In this document: positions 35,441-47,877 of the stretch, in pieces
Layout: each line of letters begins with the position of its first letter
How positions within the stretch are numbered: position 1 is the stretch's first letter
Source: Daldinia sp. FL1419
Lineage: Eukaryota > Ascomycota > Sordariomycetes > Xylariales > Hypoxylaceae
DNA length: 64,000 nucleotides
NCBI GenBank assembly: GCA_025201765.1
Contig: MU623394.1
Coordinates: 124,001 to 188,000, forward strand
Direction of reading: 5' to 3'
Notes under the pieces: generated by a model
What the model saw: the letters and a program-made list of their open reading frames with translations, nothing else
Told to the model about the DNA's origin: nothing
Databases searched by the model: none
Translations under genes and position numbers: made by a program

Positions 35441-36075
35441 GCAACTGTTTACTCGTTACGGGAGGCCGCAGAGGCTGGGAAATTGCCACCACCGTTTCAA
35501 TGTTGATATCGATATCAATGCGCTGTTGGTAAGTAAATATGAATCTGAATTGATAAAAAGCTGCGTTGGCGATAAGCATAGGCGCAGAAAATAGGATGCA
35601 CTATGATACATCGTGGCGGACGAAAAGTTCCGACTTATACAATACGACACGGAAGAGTGCACGATGTTGCATGATTGACGGTCTGAATAACAAATCAAAA
35701 GTAATTAAAAATACGGCTCTCCACATAATTATATCATTTATTGATTGGGTTTGTTGTTTTGTAGTTTTGTATATTCGATCTCAGGTACGTAAGGGAATAT
35801 GTGAGGTCATGATCTCTCATGACCCTTGAGTTGTGACGTTTTCCGAGCCTATGACGTCAACAGTAGAAGCTTCTCCCAGCAGCACAAACCTTCGACAATT
35901 TATGAGAAGACATTTATTAAAAGAGCTCATAACGTAAAACTCATTTATTTTCGAACTGACATATCCCAATTTCAACATAACAAATTTATATATCCCAAAA
36001 CTACGAAGCTTACAAGCTAATCCATCCACCACTTTTCACCAACTCTTATCGGACAAACACAACAAATCAACCAAC
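35441..36075. other. AT-rich spacer and promoter of the small disordered-protein gene
   Basis: No gene is seen. A possible further decayed remnant of the transporter continues to about 35530. AT content is high from 35660 to 35800. The last 80 bases carry the A- and C-rich leader typical of a highly expressed fungal gene before the ATG at 36076. Confidence 0.45.
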
Positions 36076-36594
36076 ATGTCTGGAAAAGCACCAAGCGAAG
36101 GAACAAAGGTTACCGCTGGCCGAAACGCTCCTGTCACCAACGAGGCACCCGGAGTTGTAAGCCAGGGTTCTCTCGCCGCAGAATCTGAAGCATTCCGCCA
36201 AGCCAACCAGACAACACCTCAGCAAGTCCCTCGCGAAGACCTCACATCCGCCTCAAAATCCCACGAAGGCGGTATTCACCAATCTTCCACTACCGACACA
36301 ACGGGCCATGGTCGCAGCAACGTAGACACTGCACCATCGTACGTGCAGAGCCAATTTATCAAAGACAAAGCAGGCCCGCACGGCAAGAACATAACGGAGG
36401 ACGACAGCATCGGCACAGAGGACAGGAGCAAGAACACGAGCTTCTCTGAGTTCGGCACCAAGAATGACCCCGGACGAGCTGCCGAGAACAAGTTCGTCTC
36501 CGGGTCGGCGAATGCCGGCACTAGTGCCGGGCGGGAGAAAAACGTAGGTTCTGAGCAGCCGTACAGCGCGTTGGGTGGCGATACGCAGGCGTAA
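36076..36594 (+). CDS. small hydrophilic disordered protein, function unknown
   Basis: This is a single-exon frame of 172 residues with a favourable start (CAACATGTC) and a CA-rich leader. It is extremely hydrophilic, rich in Gly, Ser, Thr, Asn and Glu, with one Phe/Tyr-containing motif (PSYVQSQFIKDKAGPHGKN) near residues 92-110 that looks conserved rather than random. It has no signal peptide, no membrane segment and no Cys. Composition resembles stress-induced hydrophilins or conidial disordered proteins, but I do not recognise a named family. Strong codon regularity (many C-ending codons) supports a real, well-expressed gene. Confidence 0.75.
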   Translation: MSGKAPSEGTKVTAGRNAPVTNEAPGVVSQGSLAAESEAFRQANQTTPQQVPREDLTSASKSHEGGIHQSSTTDTTGHGRSNVDTAPSYVQSQFIKDKAGPHGKNITEDDSIGTEDRSKNTSFSEFGTKNDPGRAAENKFVSGSANAGTSAGREKNVGSEQPYSALGGDTQA

Positions 36595-39500
36595 AGGGGT
36601 AACGACATTGGATATAATTAATGATCTTGGGATGAATGGAAGGCTATTTAAGGAATAGGATATTAGCCTTAGGAACGAGCTAATGAAATAAAATGCATGG
36701 CATGGAAGTATTACACTTGCTGGTTCCATTGATAAACGCCGTAGTTGTGCCTCATCCGGTTTCGTCAACGATGAAGTGATTATATTGAGTTAAACTACAA
36801 TTAAACTCACTAATAAATTATTAAAATCAATGAAGATGTTACGTGACTAGTTTGGTTGATCTTTAGAGATGTGGTCCTTCTTTTATGTAGATCTACTCAC
36901 ACATTCAAGAAAGACTCGCCATTACCTACCTAGGTTAGGGTTCAAGGATCAACTCTTGGGTTCTGAAGTCCGAGTATAATGAGGAAACATGAAGCTTGAC
37001 TCCTATATTTACTATGATAGCGATCGGTTGCCCCAAATCTAGAAAAGAGCTTGTTTATTTCTTTAGATTGGAATTCTATGTAAGTATTGGTTGTATGTGG
37101 CTTTAGTTAATCACAATTTTAAGTCTATGGTGTCAAATTAATATAAATATCATTCATCACGCTCAGCCTTTAACACTATAATCCTATGAACGTTATTCTG
37201 CTTAAAGAGTCTTGTTTCTATACTCTTATTAACCCTCACATGTATGACTAAGATATAATCACAATATCCACAACCAGCCAAGATTATATGAACTTGGTTG
37301 CTAGTTGCTTACTTTTCCCTTCTAGGATTGAGACGTCGAGGTTTGTTTCCGCTCGTGATATTTCCCCGTTAGTCTACATTATGAGTTACGATTAAGATTC
37401 GTGTACACCATCGTATATCCATATTGTTACCGGTGGGCTCCGCTCTGGATTACGTCGGTAAGGCGACTCCATTACGTGGCTTCGATTACAGAGTGGTAAC
37501 CCGGAGCGGGACGAAAATTTGAAGCGGTGAACTGTCGCTCCCATGTTATGAGTTATCATGCAACGAGTATTTTCATTTTACTAGATACTATACGAGGCCC
37601 TATCTATATCCCCTGATCTTTGCAATTGTTGTACGATGGATCTCCACTCTTGTTATGCCTGGAAACAACGTGGAGGAGGTAACGTCCCGAGAATTTCTCG
37701 GTTATGGCACCTTAGATGCCTTGTGGTTCCGCAATCTTGGGAGCGGCCAGGATAAGACTTTAAGCGCCCGCCGGACGTAGGAATTGTAACAGAGATTACC
37801 CAAGTTAGGCAGGAATTACAATAGAGTTACGACAACGGAGTGGTTTGAGTCAACGACAACAAGCCTTTTGATAAGAGACTCGAGAACCACTTTCTACCTA
37901 CTATATACGGAATGTGCCACTTTTTATTCCAGAGTTGTGGTCTGATAGTGAAACTTTTCACGTGTTGTGGATAATACGAAAACTGATAGTCGGTGACGCG
38001 TCATCACCAGCTCTGACGCGTTTCGCTACTGTACTCCGACGCCGCAAACTGCTGCTTTTTTACGTACTGCGTCTGCCGCAAGGCGTTCGCAGAATGCGAA
38101 AATGCTGGCCGAGTCTAGATCGTTGCAGTATGTGGTTCTAAGACTTGGCCGGCGCCATGTAACCTACTGATAGAATTGCATATCATATTGCTGTCTGAGG
38201 CTGAGACTCCAGGTCTCATACTCCTGCAAGCATATCATAAAATTGGCCCAACTACGTTGATATCGCTTCGTCTTGTGGTGAATTGGTACACCTCCTTCAA
38301 CTGAAAGATTTACCTACCACATTCCTTTCTCAGCAGTGATTCGCACGTCGTACAGACTTCTAGTAGTTCTGGTGTTATGGCCGTATCCGCCAACCAGTTT
38401 ACTTGCCGCTGTAATCCTACGTTACCCCCACGCGCGCGCTCGTTATGATAGTATGCAATGTATCGAATCGATACGCCAAGAACTGTGTATCCCTTCTCAT
38501 TATGAGCTAGGTATAAGAATTTGCTTTTGAATGAGAAAAATAGAAAAGGGAGATTATATAATTATGTAAAGACAATAGGTCCTAGCCTCGCATCCCGTCC
38601 TTTATCCTCTTCCGAGTGGGTATTGGCCTAATCTTCGATGATCTCTGGGGAAGCACTACATTAGCAAAATAAAAGGGGCTATAGTAAACTGCAGGCGCTA
38701 TTTATTTCGTGTAATAAGACCGGATTGGGTCGCGGCGACCTTCGAATCTTCCTTCTAGTAGTCCAGCAGCATGTCGACAAATGCAGTAGTAGCACGCCAC
38801 GCACGATAGCAGGGTTGCGGCGAACCCATCTACCGGTGCCAATATCCCAAAGCTGAAGAGGCAGTTAGTGTCTATCCGGGATACCTACCGTTAGGTACCT
38901 ACCTATGTACCTATGCAAGTATCAACCCTTACCCATCGTATGTGCGAGGGGAGTGAACGTAGCGACGAATAAAGTTGATGTCCGTGTTAAACTTGGCCGG
39001 TCAGGGGTCATGTAGGCTGGGAGGGCGACTTTACTGTCGTGAAACTTTGAAGGATCCGTAAATTCCGTTACCGTTTCACGCCGGTCCCGAGGCTTTGGGG
39101 TATTAGAGAAAATTACGCAAGCTGATGATAACACGGCGCTATGTGCCCTGTAAGTGCCCTGTGTGCCCTGGTGTTCCCTTAAACGTGATTCGATGCTCGA
39201 TGTAAGTATCCGCATATACTAAATAGGTCAGGTAGTACACTCTGCAATCCTTCGGTCGTGTCGCGGATCTTCGCATAGTAGCCCATCCAACCCGTACGTG
39301 AGGAGGATATGTGAGAGCAACCCACACCCGGTGGCCCCCGGAGTGAGATACTAGTGGTGTAAATACTACACTCACGGAGGACCGGAGGATGGGATTGCGA
39401 TATCAACCAGTCAACTACACAGTGGCCGGGAAGGATCAGGAACGGAAGAAATTCCCTGGACATGCAGCATTTATGCTAATTCAGGGGGGTGAATACAACG

Positions 39501-39946
39501 GACCCTGCAAATCAAAGGGTAAATAAGGATTCGACATGCCCAACTAGCTTTAGAGTGCCGAGCACGTATGCCGATCTTGGTCTGATAAATTGCAACTCTG
39601 CATGGCACCCCGGCATCGTCCCCTGTGCGTTGCATCGTAGGGTTTAGTCTTTGCTGACTAGTACGATATGATGCATGCTTCTCGGATGGGAAAGTTACGA
39701 CTTGCAAGCGTGTATTTTGTCTAACATGCGAGCTTCAACATTATAGGCGCTAGTTGATAATCTCCGTACCATCGGACATTGTATTGCCAATATTATGTAT
39801 GTGATTATTAGGTATATAATTTATTACAGCCATCTCTATAAAATTCAATACACAGTAGATAACACGAGAGACAACCTTTATCTACCTATCCAACGCTTGT
39901 GCTTGACACTATCATACTTAATTAGCTTCTCATATTGGGGGTGATT
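36595..39946. other. 3.4-kb gene-poor region
   Basis: No gene is supported. About 36600-37300 is AT-rich. A GC-richer middle part (37400-38200) holds only short frames. TAGGTACCTACCT-type tracts appear at 38887-38911. Several short open frames lie on the minus strand between 38922 and 39707 without family resemblance. The region may contain decayed mobile DNA, but no terminal repeats or transposase motifs were found. Confidence 0.5.
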
Positions 39947-42900
39947 CTAGAAAGGTCTGGGCAGACGTACCATGCTGAAATACACACCTCGCTTCTGAAG
40001 GAGGGCAATATGAGTGCCAGATTCTAGAACTTGGCCATCGCCAAGAACGAAGATAACGTCGGCGTTTTGAATCGTAGCAAGCCGGTGAGCGACTACTATC
40101 ATAGTCCTGCTTTTCTTCGTTCGCTCGAAGACGGCTTGTACTAGCTTCTCCGTCTCTGAATCGAGATTGGAGGTGGCCTCATCTAGTAGTAGGAGCCGTG
40201 GATCCCTGATAAGTGCGCGTGCAATCGAGAGACGTTGCTTCTGCCCTCCAGATAGAAGGATACCTTTGATGCCTACCTTGGTATTGTAGCCTTCTGGGAG
40301 GGAGCTGATGAAGTCGTGTATCTCGGCATCGCGGCATACTTGCTCGAGCTGCTCATCAGAAATCGTGTCAGGATCAACACCGAGAAGAATATTCTCTTTG
40401 ATACTGCCGTTGAATAGATTAGGCTCTTGTGCAACTAGTGAGATGGTTTTACGATAGTCTCTTAGGTCGATATCTTCAATCTCGGTATCATTGTATGTGA
40501 TGCTCCCGGACTTGATACTGTAGAACCTGCATAGAATTATGAGTTTCAGGAGTTCCAAAAGGGAATGCCGAATAAACCTAGGTACCTTTCCAACAAAGAG
40601 ACAACGCTTGTTTTCCCGCAGCCTAAATATCGTTAGACTTCAGAACCATGAGATGACGCTGACAAGACTTACCGGATGGCCCAACGATAGCCGCAAATTG
40701 TCCCTTTTCAATCTACGCAAATTAGCATAAGGCGCAGTAACCCGGTGGGCGGCGCACTTACAGTCATACTTAATCCATTCAATACGGGAACATCCCTTGT
40801 CGGATATTTGAACCACACATCTCGCAGTTCAATCTTGACGCCTTGATTATCCTCGTCAACTGCTTCGTCACTTAGAGTAATTCCCCGACCATCGCCGTTA
40901 TCATTATGCCTCATAGCTTGAATTCTATTTGCCGCTGCTGTAGCTTGCGCAATATCTAGTACAGTTTTAGTATTTTCGTGGCGTGATCTCTCATCGATCT
41001 AGACTTACTAGGTCCGAAGCTGAGCCATTGTCCTGCTCCAGTGGCACCCTATATTGGTTCGGTTAGCTAATTAATTCGAGTATGTGTCAGTTCTCATAGG
41101 TCACTTTACCTGTATTACGGCAATATAAACAACCACTTAATATTTCAAATTAGCTTGTGTCTCGATCTAGTGTTGACTCAGAACTTACGATATTGGAACG
41201 TCCAGTATTCTCCCTTTACCAGTAGCGTACCTCCATACCTAGGAAATGAGTTAGCCATGCATGTGCATGTGCATGCATGATATCTGGGTCGAACGTACCA
41301 TAGAACAAATGCCATACAGAGGAATGGCAAACTATCACTTGCCGAAAATACTATGGTCGCAAACCGGGCTCGCTTGAAAGCCTTTTGCACATGTGTTTGC
41401 AGTAGTTCTTCGTATCTGCGACAGAGGCTGTCCTCTAAGGTCAGTGCCGTTACCGTACGGATGGCTCCAATGGATTCGGTGGCGAATTTAGCGCTCTCGC
41501 CGAAGACTTTCAAGTTCATGGTCTCGAACCCCTTTTCGACGCGAATGCGGAAAAACCCGGCGGCTATGGCCAACGGCATAGCGGACGATAGCGCAACAAT
41601 CGTAAGTTTCCACCCGAAGTAGAAGGATATGATTAGACAGCCCGTCACGCTTAGAATTGATATGGCTGCGAATGCCATATTGGTTCCTAGTAGTTGTTGG
41701 AGCTGAGTGGGATCGCTGGATACAATTCCGGTCAGTGCACCGATGGATCGACCATCGCCGTCGAACCAAGATACAGTCTTGGAAATGATGTTTTGGAAAT
41801 ATTCCCGTCGATAAGTTGAAGTTATGTACTACAGTTGTTAGTTAGGATATAATACGAGATGGGCGTATGTCCAACTTACGAAGGAGACAACCGTAGATGA
41901 ATATCCTAAAGCGAAGTAGCCGACTCCTGCTGCGGAGGCCAGTGCGACGAACATAAGACACCAGAAATTAGTAACAGATACCAATGTGTCTCCCCAGTAC
42001 GAAAAGGAGGAGATAAGTGCCGCAAAAATGAATGCCTGGACTGGTGGGCTTCCTGTATCATGTATTAGTGGGACCCTCGTCGTAGAGCAGCTATTTTCAA
42101 CTTACCGCCGGCGACTACAGCACCAAAAGCCATCACCGTATACCACGGCCAGAAGGGTTTCTGCTCTACAAGCATAGCTCCGAAGCTTCCCATTACACCC
42201 TTTGGTTTGTATTCCGGCTTTTCAACAACCGTGCTTTCGCTATCCCGAACTTCGGCCTTGGTTTCGTCGAGTGTCATAAGATCCATAGTTCTCTTTTCCA
42301 CTTCCGTGACCTCGGACGACGCGTCGGGGATATCGGTTTCGCCTCCCATAGAAAGTCTTTGCGAGTTGGTAAGAAGCCAATAAGGGCCACCAATTTGAGC
42401 CATGAGGCTCTCGTGATTTCCCCATTGGACGACTTTGCCCTTTGCGAGTACCACGATATTGTCTGCCTTTTTGACTGTTGAGAGTCGGTGGGCTATCATA
42501 ATCGTAGTTCGGTTTTTAGACACTTTATCCAGTGCAGCTTGAACAACCTTCTCGCCACGAACGTCAATGGAGCTTGTCGCCTCATCTAGGATTAAGATTT
42601 TCGGCTGCTTGACTATGGCTCGAGCGATTGCTAGTCTTTGTCGCTGACCTCCACTCAATTTGATGCCGGCATCTCCCACGTGCGTATCATATCCTTCGGG
42701 AAGTCGAGATATGAATTCGTCGGCGAAGGCCTCTCTGCAGGCATGTTCAACTAATTCTTGCTTCCTTTCGTAGTCACAATCTTCCCATTCTGTTCCGATC
42801 AAACCATTCGCGACATTTTGAAAAATAGTGGCGTTGAAGAGAAACGGTTCCTGTTGTACGAGTCCGATTTGAGACCTCCACCACTTTAAATCAATGTCTG

Positions 42901-45176
42901 TCAGTTTTGTGCCTCCAATTGTCACCGAGCCGTTGCGGAAGAATTGAACCTACAAACGGGGTTAGTAGGTAGGTAAACAAGACCTTTTTTCAACATTATT
43001 AGAATTCTTACCAATTTTGTCTGTTCAGAATCTCCGTCTAACTCATACCACCGCTCAATAAGCGCTACGATCGTACTCTTCCCTGAACCTGATGGACCAA
43101 CGATAGCAGTAGTTTTCCCTGCTGGCAGTATCAAATTTAGGCCGTCGAGAACCTTGAGCTTAGGTCTTGTAGGATACGTGAAGTTGACTCCCCAGAGCAC
43201 AATATCCCCTGATGCTGAGACGTCGGGATACTTGAGCCCTGTCACTATTGGTTTCGGTGCATCGATACCGTTAAAGAGGATGCTAGCTGCACCGGCTGCT
43301 CGGGCGGCAGCAGAGATTGGCGCTGCAATACCACCAATTCCCATGACTATCATCATTATGCACATTAAGACGCTATAAAAATTGTAAGTGGTGGGAAATA
43401 ATAATCAATATGATGGACTAACGTGATTAAGGTTCCGACGTCAGGAATCTCAAAGCGTATTAACATCTTGACCGCGTACCAAAAAGTCAAGGCGAATGTT
43501 CTATTAAATATTAGCATCTGATTTAGATTACTGAAAATAAGATACACTGACGCGTATACGCTGAAATAGACTAGAATATCTTGTTAGTAAAACATCCCAC
43601 ACACGATCAGAATTAATACAGCACTTACTTGTGCCCTGCTGAAAGGCAATTATTTTAGATAATCGTAAACCCCTGCGTTGTGCCTCATCAACCCATTCTT
43701 GATACTTTTGCACCATCTTCGACTCGGCACCGTACGCGGCAATCATCCTGATGGAGCCAAAGCTCTCACTAGCAACTGCGGACCCCTTAATATTGGCATC
43801 TTCGACTTGCTTCATATTCTTCACGACGAAAGGAATAGTAACGCAGTAACATATTGTAATCAAAAACATGCCGCTGCTAGTAACTAAACTTAATTTCCAG
43901 CTGCGGGTGAAGGCGATAACGATCGAAGCAATAAACATCGACAAGTTCTGGATAATTGCCGCCAGCCTTTCAGATATACCATTTTGAAGTGTGTTGGCTG
44001 TGGTTGTTATAATGGCGGCAACTTGTCCGGGGGGTTGCGTGTCTAGCAATGACACCGGAAGACTGAGTAGAGCTTTGAAGTAAGCCAGGCGCATCGCCGA
44101 AGAGATACGAAAGCCCATCATGCGAAATCCTAACTTAGGGGTTGTTAATATTGGAGGTTGATTGAATAGGGCGTTGACTTACGGTACCGATGTACCCCAA
44201 TACGAACCTCCCGATAAAGAGATATACCATGAAGAGACTATATTATTCGTTAAGCAGTGTTTTGGAAAAGTTGTTCAAGATACTTACACATATTCATTGA
44301 TGAGTTGAGTATAGTGTTCCTTGGAACCCTCAGCGCTTAGATCTGCTCTAGTGCTCGCAATGGCTCCGACGAGTTGACCTGATAAGTTAGTAAGCTTAGA
44401 CTCAACGAAGAAGGATTCAGGGTCATATACCAAATACAATGGTCATTAATGGAAAGGCAATCCCGGCTCCCATTGAGGCTACTACGGAAGCTGATAGCAT
44501 TACTCTGTCGCGCCATGTCGTAAAACCGAAGATTCTCTAGTTTCTTGTTAGCATTAATATTGCCATAACGTCGGTTAACACTCACGAAGAAATTTGAACT
44601 CGTCTTTTTGAGCTTTTCCTTCTTAGTTGGGGTAGGAGCTTGAAGATTAGGGGGAGGGTTGGGAGCAGGATTAGGGGGGGCTGGTGGGGCCGCGACGGGC
44701 TGAGACGCGTTAACTGGTGAAGTTGGCGCAACGCTGTTCCCAGGGGACGCTGATGGGATTGGAGAAAGCGCTGTACCTCCGGCTTGAGACTCAGGAGGTT
44801 TAGCCAGTGACGATAGAGATGGCTTCAGGTTGATCGTAGGTCGTTGACTAGTAGAGCGTGCAGGGCTCTCTATCTCTGACATGGAGCTTATTGAAGACGC
44901 TGAGATTATCGAAGCCGTTCTACCTGGTGGAGCAGAGGCTCCCAGAAGGTCCATAGTTGAGGTCTCTCTGATAATGGAGGGTGAAGGGGGGTTTGCTTCT
45001 ATCGAGATTGTGACTGAAGTATCTCCCATTGGGAAATCCGGTTTGTCGCTACTTTCCCGTACAACATCTTGTAAGGGGGGTTCTTGGTTAACCGAGTTTG
45101 GTCCACTAACAGAAGCATCAACACCATCCTGTAACTTCTTAGATGCTTCTTCTAAGTCGGTATTTCTTTTCTCCAT
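39947..45176 (-). CDS. ABCB-type full ABC transporter (multidrug/metabolite exporter)
   Basis: Eighteen exons (minus): 45176-44586, 44536-44431, 44378-44288, 44237-44183, 44133-43629, 43570-43546, 43500-43423, 43372-43012, 42949-42106, 42052-41880, 41828-41299, 41238-41189, 41135-41110, 41048-41009, 40955-40762, 40712-40673, 40622-40586 and 40526-39947. All phases close, giving 1441 residues. Layout: about 195 disordered N-terminal residues, TMD1, NBD1 (Walker A GPSGSGKST at 576, LSGGQ at 702, ILILDEATSSID, AHRLST), TMD2, and NBD2 (Walker A GPSGCGKTS at 1234, LSGGQ at 1340, LLLLDEATSNLD, AHRLAT). This is the P-glycoprotein arrangement, and both ATP sites look intact. It should pump hydrophobic compounds across the plasma membrane. 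Lying next to the hydrolase and polyketide synthase, it probably exports, or protects against, their product (inference). Exons of only 25 and 26 nt are notable. Confidence 0.93.
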
Positions 45177-45955
45177 ATTACATGTGCGCCTTGCGCAAGA
45201 CGGAATCCTATGCAGCAACTAAGCAACAGGGGGATCCAACAAGAGAAAAAAAAAGGGACAAACAACGATGATTGGGGGCTAGGATAAATCGGAAAGTTCA
45301 AGAAATCCAAGCTGACAAGAGGAAAAGATATTGGAGTCGCTAGGAACAAGGACCAAGGGCCACACTACTAGTATTACCATGTGAAAGGGGCCCTTACCAT
45401 GATGGACTACCATCAAGGGCTATGGGTAAACGCGTTCTGTGGCGCGGAGACATACTCCGCTGAGTAGAATCTGTGAAAATTAAGCATCAATTAAAATAAA
45501 TGAGCCGATATACCCCATTGGCAGGGCCCCCTTGTCATGCCTTATCCGCCTGCATGTCTCGGGAGTATTGGACGATCGCCGTGTCCCTAGTTTGTCGATC
45601 GTCTTCAATATAAGCAACCATTTTCTAATAGCTACCTAGGTATGTACGGCATATTACCTTAAAAGCTAGGTCATGGCAGAAGCAACTCCCGTGTAAGGTA
45701 GGTGGCTAATTAACTTCATTTTCTTTTGTCGCTGTCCATGCCGCCGCCGAATCGAAGGAGGTTACATTATGCATGGAAAATTCCAATTCTATATGGACCC
45801 TATCACGGAGCTTCCTTACACAAGAATCGATTTTGGTATGGGTAATTATATTGCTTCTACAGCCGTTTCTGCGTGTAAAATCTCTATGCCTACGTCGGGG
45901 AAACGAGCTAAATACCAAATAACTGGTAATCTACGATGATTTCTATCATGTAATT
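45177..45955. promoter_or_regulatory. promoter region of the ABC transporter gene
   Basis: About 0.8 kb lies between the hydrolase 3' end and the transporter start, both genes on the minus strand. The leader next to the ATG is pyrimidine-rich when read on the minus strand. No binding site for a known regulator could be assigned. Confidence 0.4.
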
Positions 45956-46877
45956 CTATGCCGATGCATCTGCGATCATGTTACGAATGACGTCTCCAAG
46001 CTCCTTGATGACACCTTTTTCTCTTGGTAGTGTATGGCCTTTGCCGTGGTCGAAGATGTAAGCCGTATCGGGGTCGCACGTGTTATACAGAGCCATTGAG
46101 CCCGCGACGTAAGGGTCAAGGGATCCGACTAGAAATATAGGTAGTCAGCATCTTTACGTCGTTAGGAGTGTAATAATGAATCCTTACTGATGTGGCAGGT
46201 ATGAATGTTAATCATAAGATCAGACTCATCCGCAAGGACCATAGCATATGTAGCGGGGTCTAGAGGTGGCCAGCCAGCGAAGAAGACGCCGCACTTAATC
46301 TGAGGTTTCCTACCAGTCTGCTCGAAACGTCTCTGTTCGGCAAGTAGGAAAGTTGAAGCAACAGTAGCCCCCTCAGAATATCCAATGATCCCTTCAAAGG
46401 GACCTTCCTTTTCCATGATTTCGAACAAGTACTCGATCGCTCTATTCGTGCTCCGGACACTGCTCGCAACACCTTCTTTCATGAGTTCTCGCATTGTGTC
46501 TTCAGCCGTATCGCACTCAGGAAAATCACGAATTCGAGACAACACATCAGTATCATCTGTTCCCTTCTCATCTGGTTCAATGAAGCGATAGTAAGGAGGT
46601 TTGCCGAAGAAGTCTTCGAATCCCTCCGGAGGCACTGCCTCACATGGCGCGTCGACAAAACGAAACTGGGCGGTGTCATCAGATATCAATTCATTGACAA
46701 GAGGCGCTAGATTTCGTCAGTAAATGCGTAAGTCTATACGATAATTACACAGCATCTGTAGTACCTAATTGGACTTGGAATTTCTATATGTATGTTAGTG
46801 GAGTAGCTTATCTTTCCAAGAATACCAAGACTTACATCTGCGCTTCCGTACGCGCCAGGCAAGCAGAGGAACTTCAT
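45956..46877 (-). CDS. FSH1-family serine hydrolase, LovG-like polyketide-releasing candidate
   Basis: Exons (minus): 46877-46836, 46783-46765 (19 nt), 46706-46188 and 46128-45956, giving 250 residues with closed phases. It starts MKFLCLPGAYGSAD and joins KFQVQLAPLVNEL, both usual for this family. The alpha/beta-hydrolase triad is visible: Ser131 in GYSEGA, Asp198 in GSLDPYV and His225 in GKGHTLP. The family includes yeast Fsh1 and the stand-alone thioesterases (LovG type) that free polyketide chains from highly reducing synthases lacking a release domain. The neighbouring synthase on the opposite strand is exactly such an enzyme, so this role is likely but inferred. It lacks a signal peptide and should be cytosolic. 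Confidence 0.88.
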
Positions 46878-47356
46878 ATTGCAAAGATTGAGGTAAGCTT
46901 GGAAAAAAAGAGTGCGCCTAGTTACACCGAATTGGATGAGAGAAAAGGAGACTCGCGACAATAATGAACGAACGTGGAAGGCCAGGAATGCAGTAAAATG
47001 AACGATTGCGCGTATTGAAGAATAAGAAAACACGGGAGAAGGCTTACGTGTTAGTTTACGTATAAGTTACTTGATATGTTTGGAACTGAGACCCTACCGT
47101 CCCGGTTCCCCTCCGGGGGTGTCCGTAGAGAGAGTCCGGAGACTAATGAGCTCGTTTGAAATACATTGATCCTCAGCGAGGGAGATCTTGGCAGAAGCTG
47201 CTGCAGGACTTCATGCAGTAGCAACGTCCGTCAACTCCTATCAGACGGAGTTACATGGCATGGGTAACAGTCTATCCCTGCTAATCGGCTTGTGACATGT
47301 GAGCTGAGGCTCTATGTCTTGAGATACGCCGGGATATTTTGACGGGATTAACGAGG

Positions 47357-47448
47357 TCTATAAGCCTCTATAAGCCTCTATCATGCTTTTATAAGCCCCC
47401 ATATGCTCCTAGATGCTCCTAGATGCTCCTATATGCTCCGCAGAGCCT
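47357..47448 (+). repeat. tandem repeats (CTATAAGCCT and ATGCTCCTAG units)
   Basis: Three imperfect CTATAAGCCT units grade into about four ATGCTCCTAG/ATGCTCCTAT units, all in the shared promoter region of the polyketide cluster. Confidence 0.8.
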
Positions 47449-47764
47449 TTAGTCTGATGTTTATTTTCAGTCTATTCCAGGAGAATCTATTATTTTGGGT
47501 AAGGCTTCGGCGCCACCCGGATAAAGACGCCAATAGCGCGGCCAACTGTTGGAAATAGTATATGGGTAGGCTGGGACGCCGTCATTGGACGTGATAACAG
47601 CCTACTACGTAGTAGACTCTGTTGTGTTCGCGTTGTCGGTAAGTGCCCCCACTCGCACGCCACGACCTCGAATGGAGCCATAGGAGCTCAAAGTGCCGGA
47701 TGCCAAGCCGCGCGGGGTGGGACTACACAATCTATCCATATTGGATGCCGGCCAGGGTTCTATC

Positions 47765-47877
47765 TCGGTGGTAGTCACGGCGGTAGTCGTGGTGACGGTT
47801 GTAGTGGTGGTAATGACAGCTACATAGTATGTAGTACTAGTAGTAGTAGTACTCGTAGTAGTCGTAGTAGTATGTGC
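47765..47877. repeat. imperfect GTA/GTG trinucleotide tract
   Basis: About 110 bases of GTA, GTG and GTC triplets. On the minus strand it is an open Thr-rich frame running to about 47605 but without an ATG. It may be a relic of a Thr-rich surface protein gene or a plain microsatellite. Confidence 0.75.
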
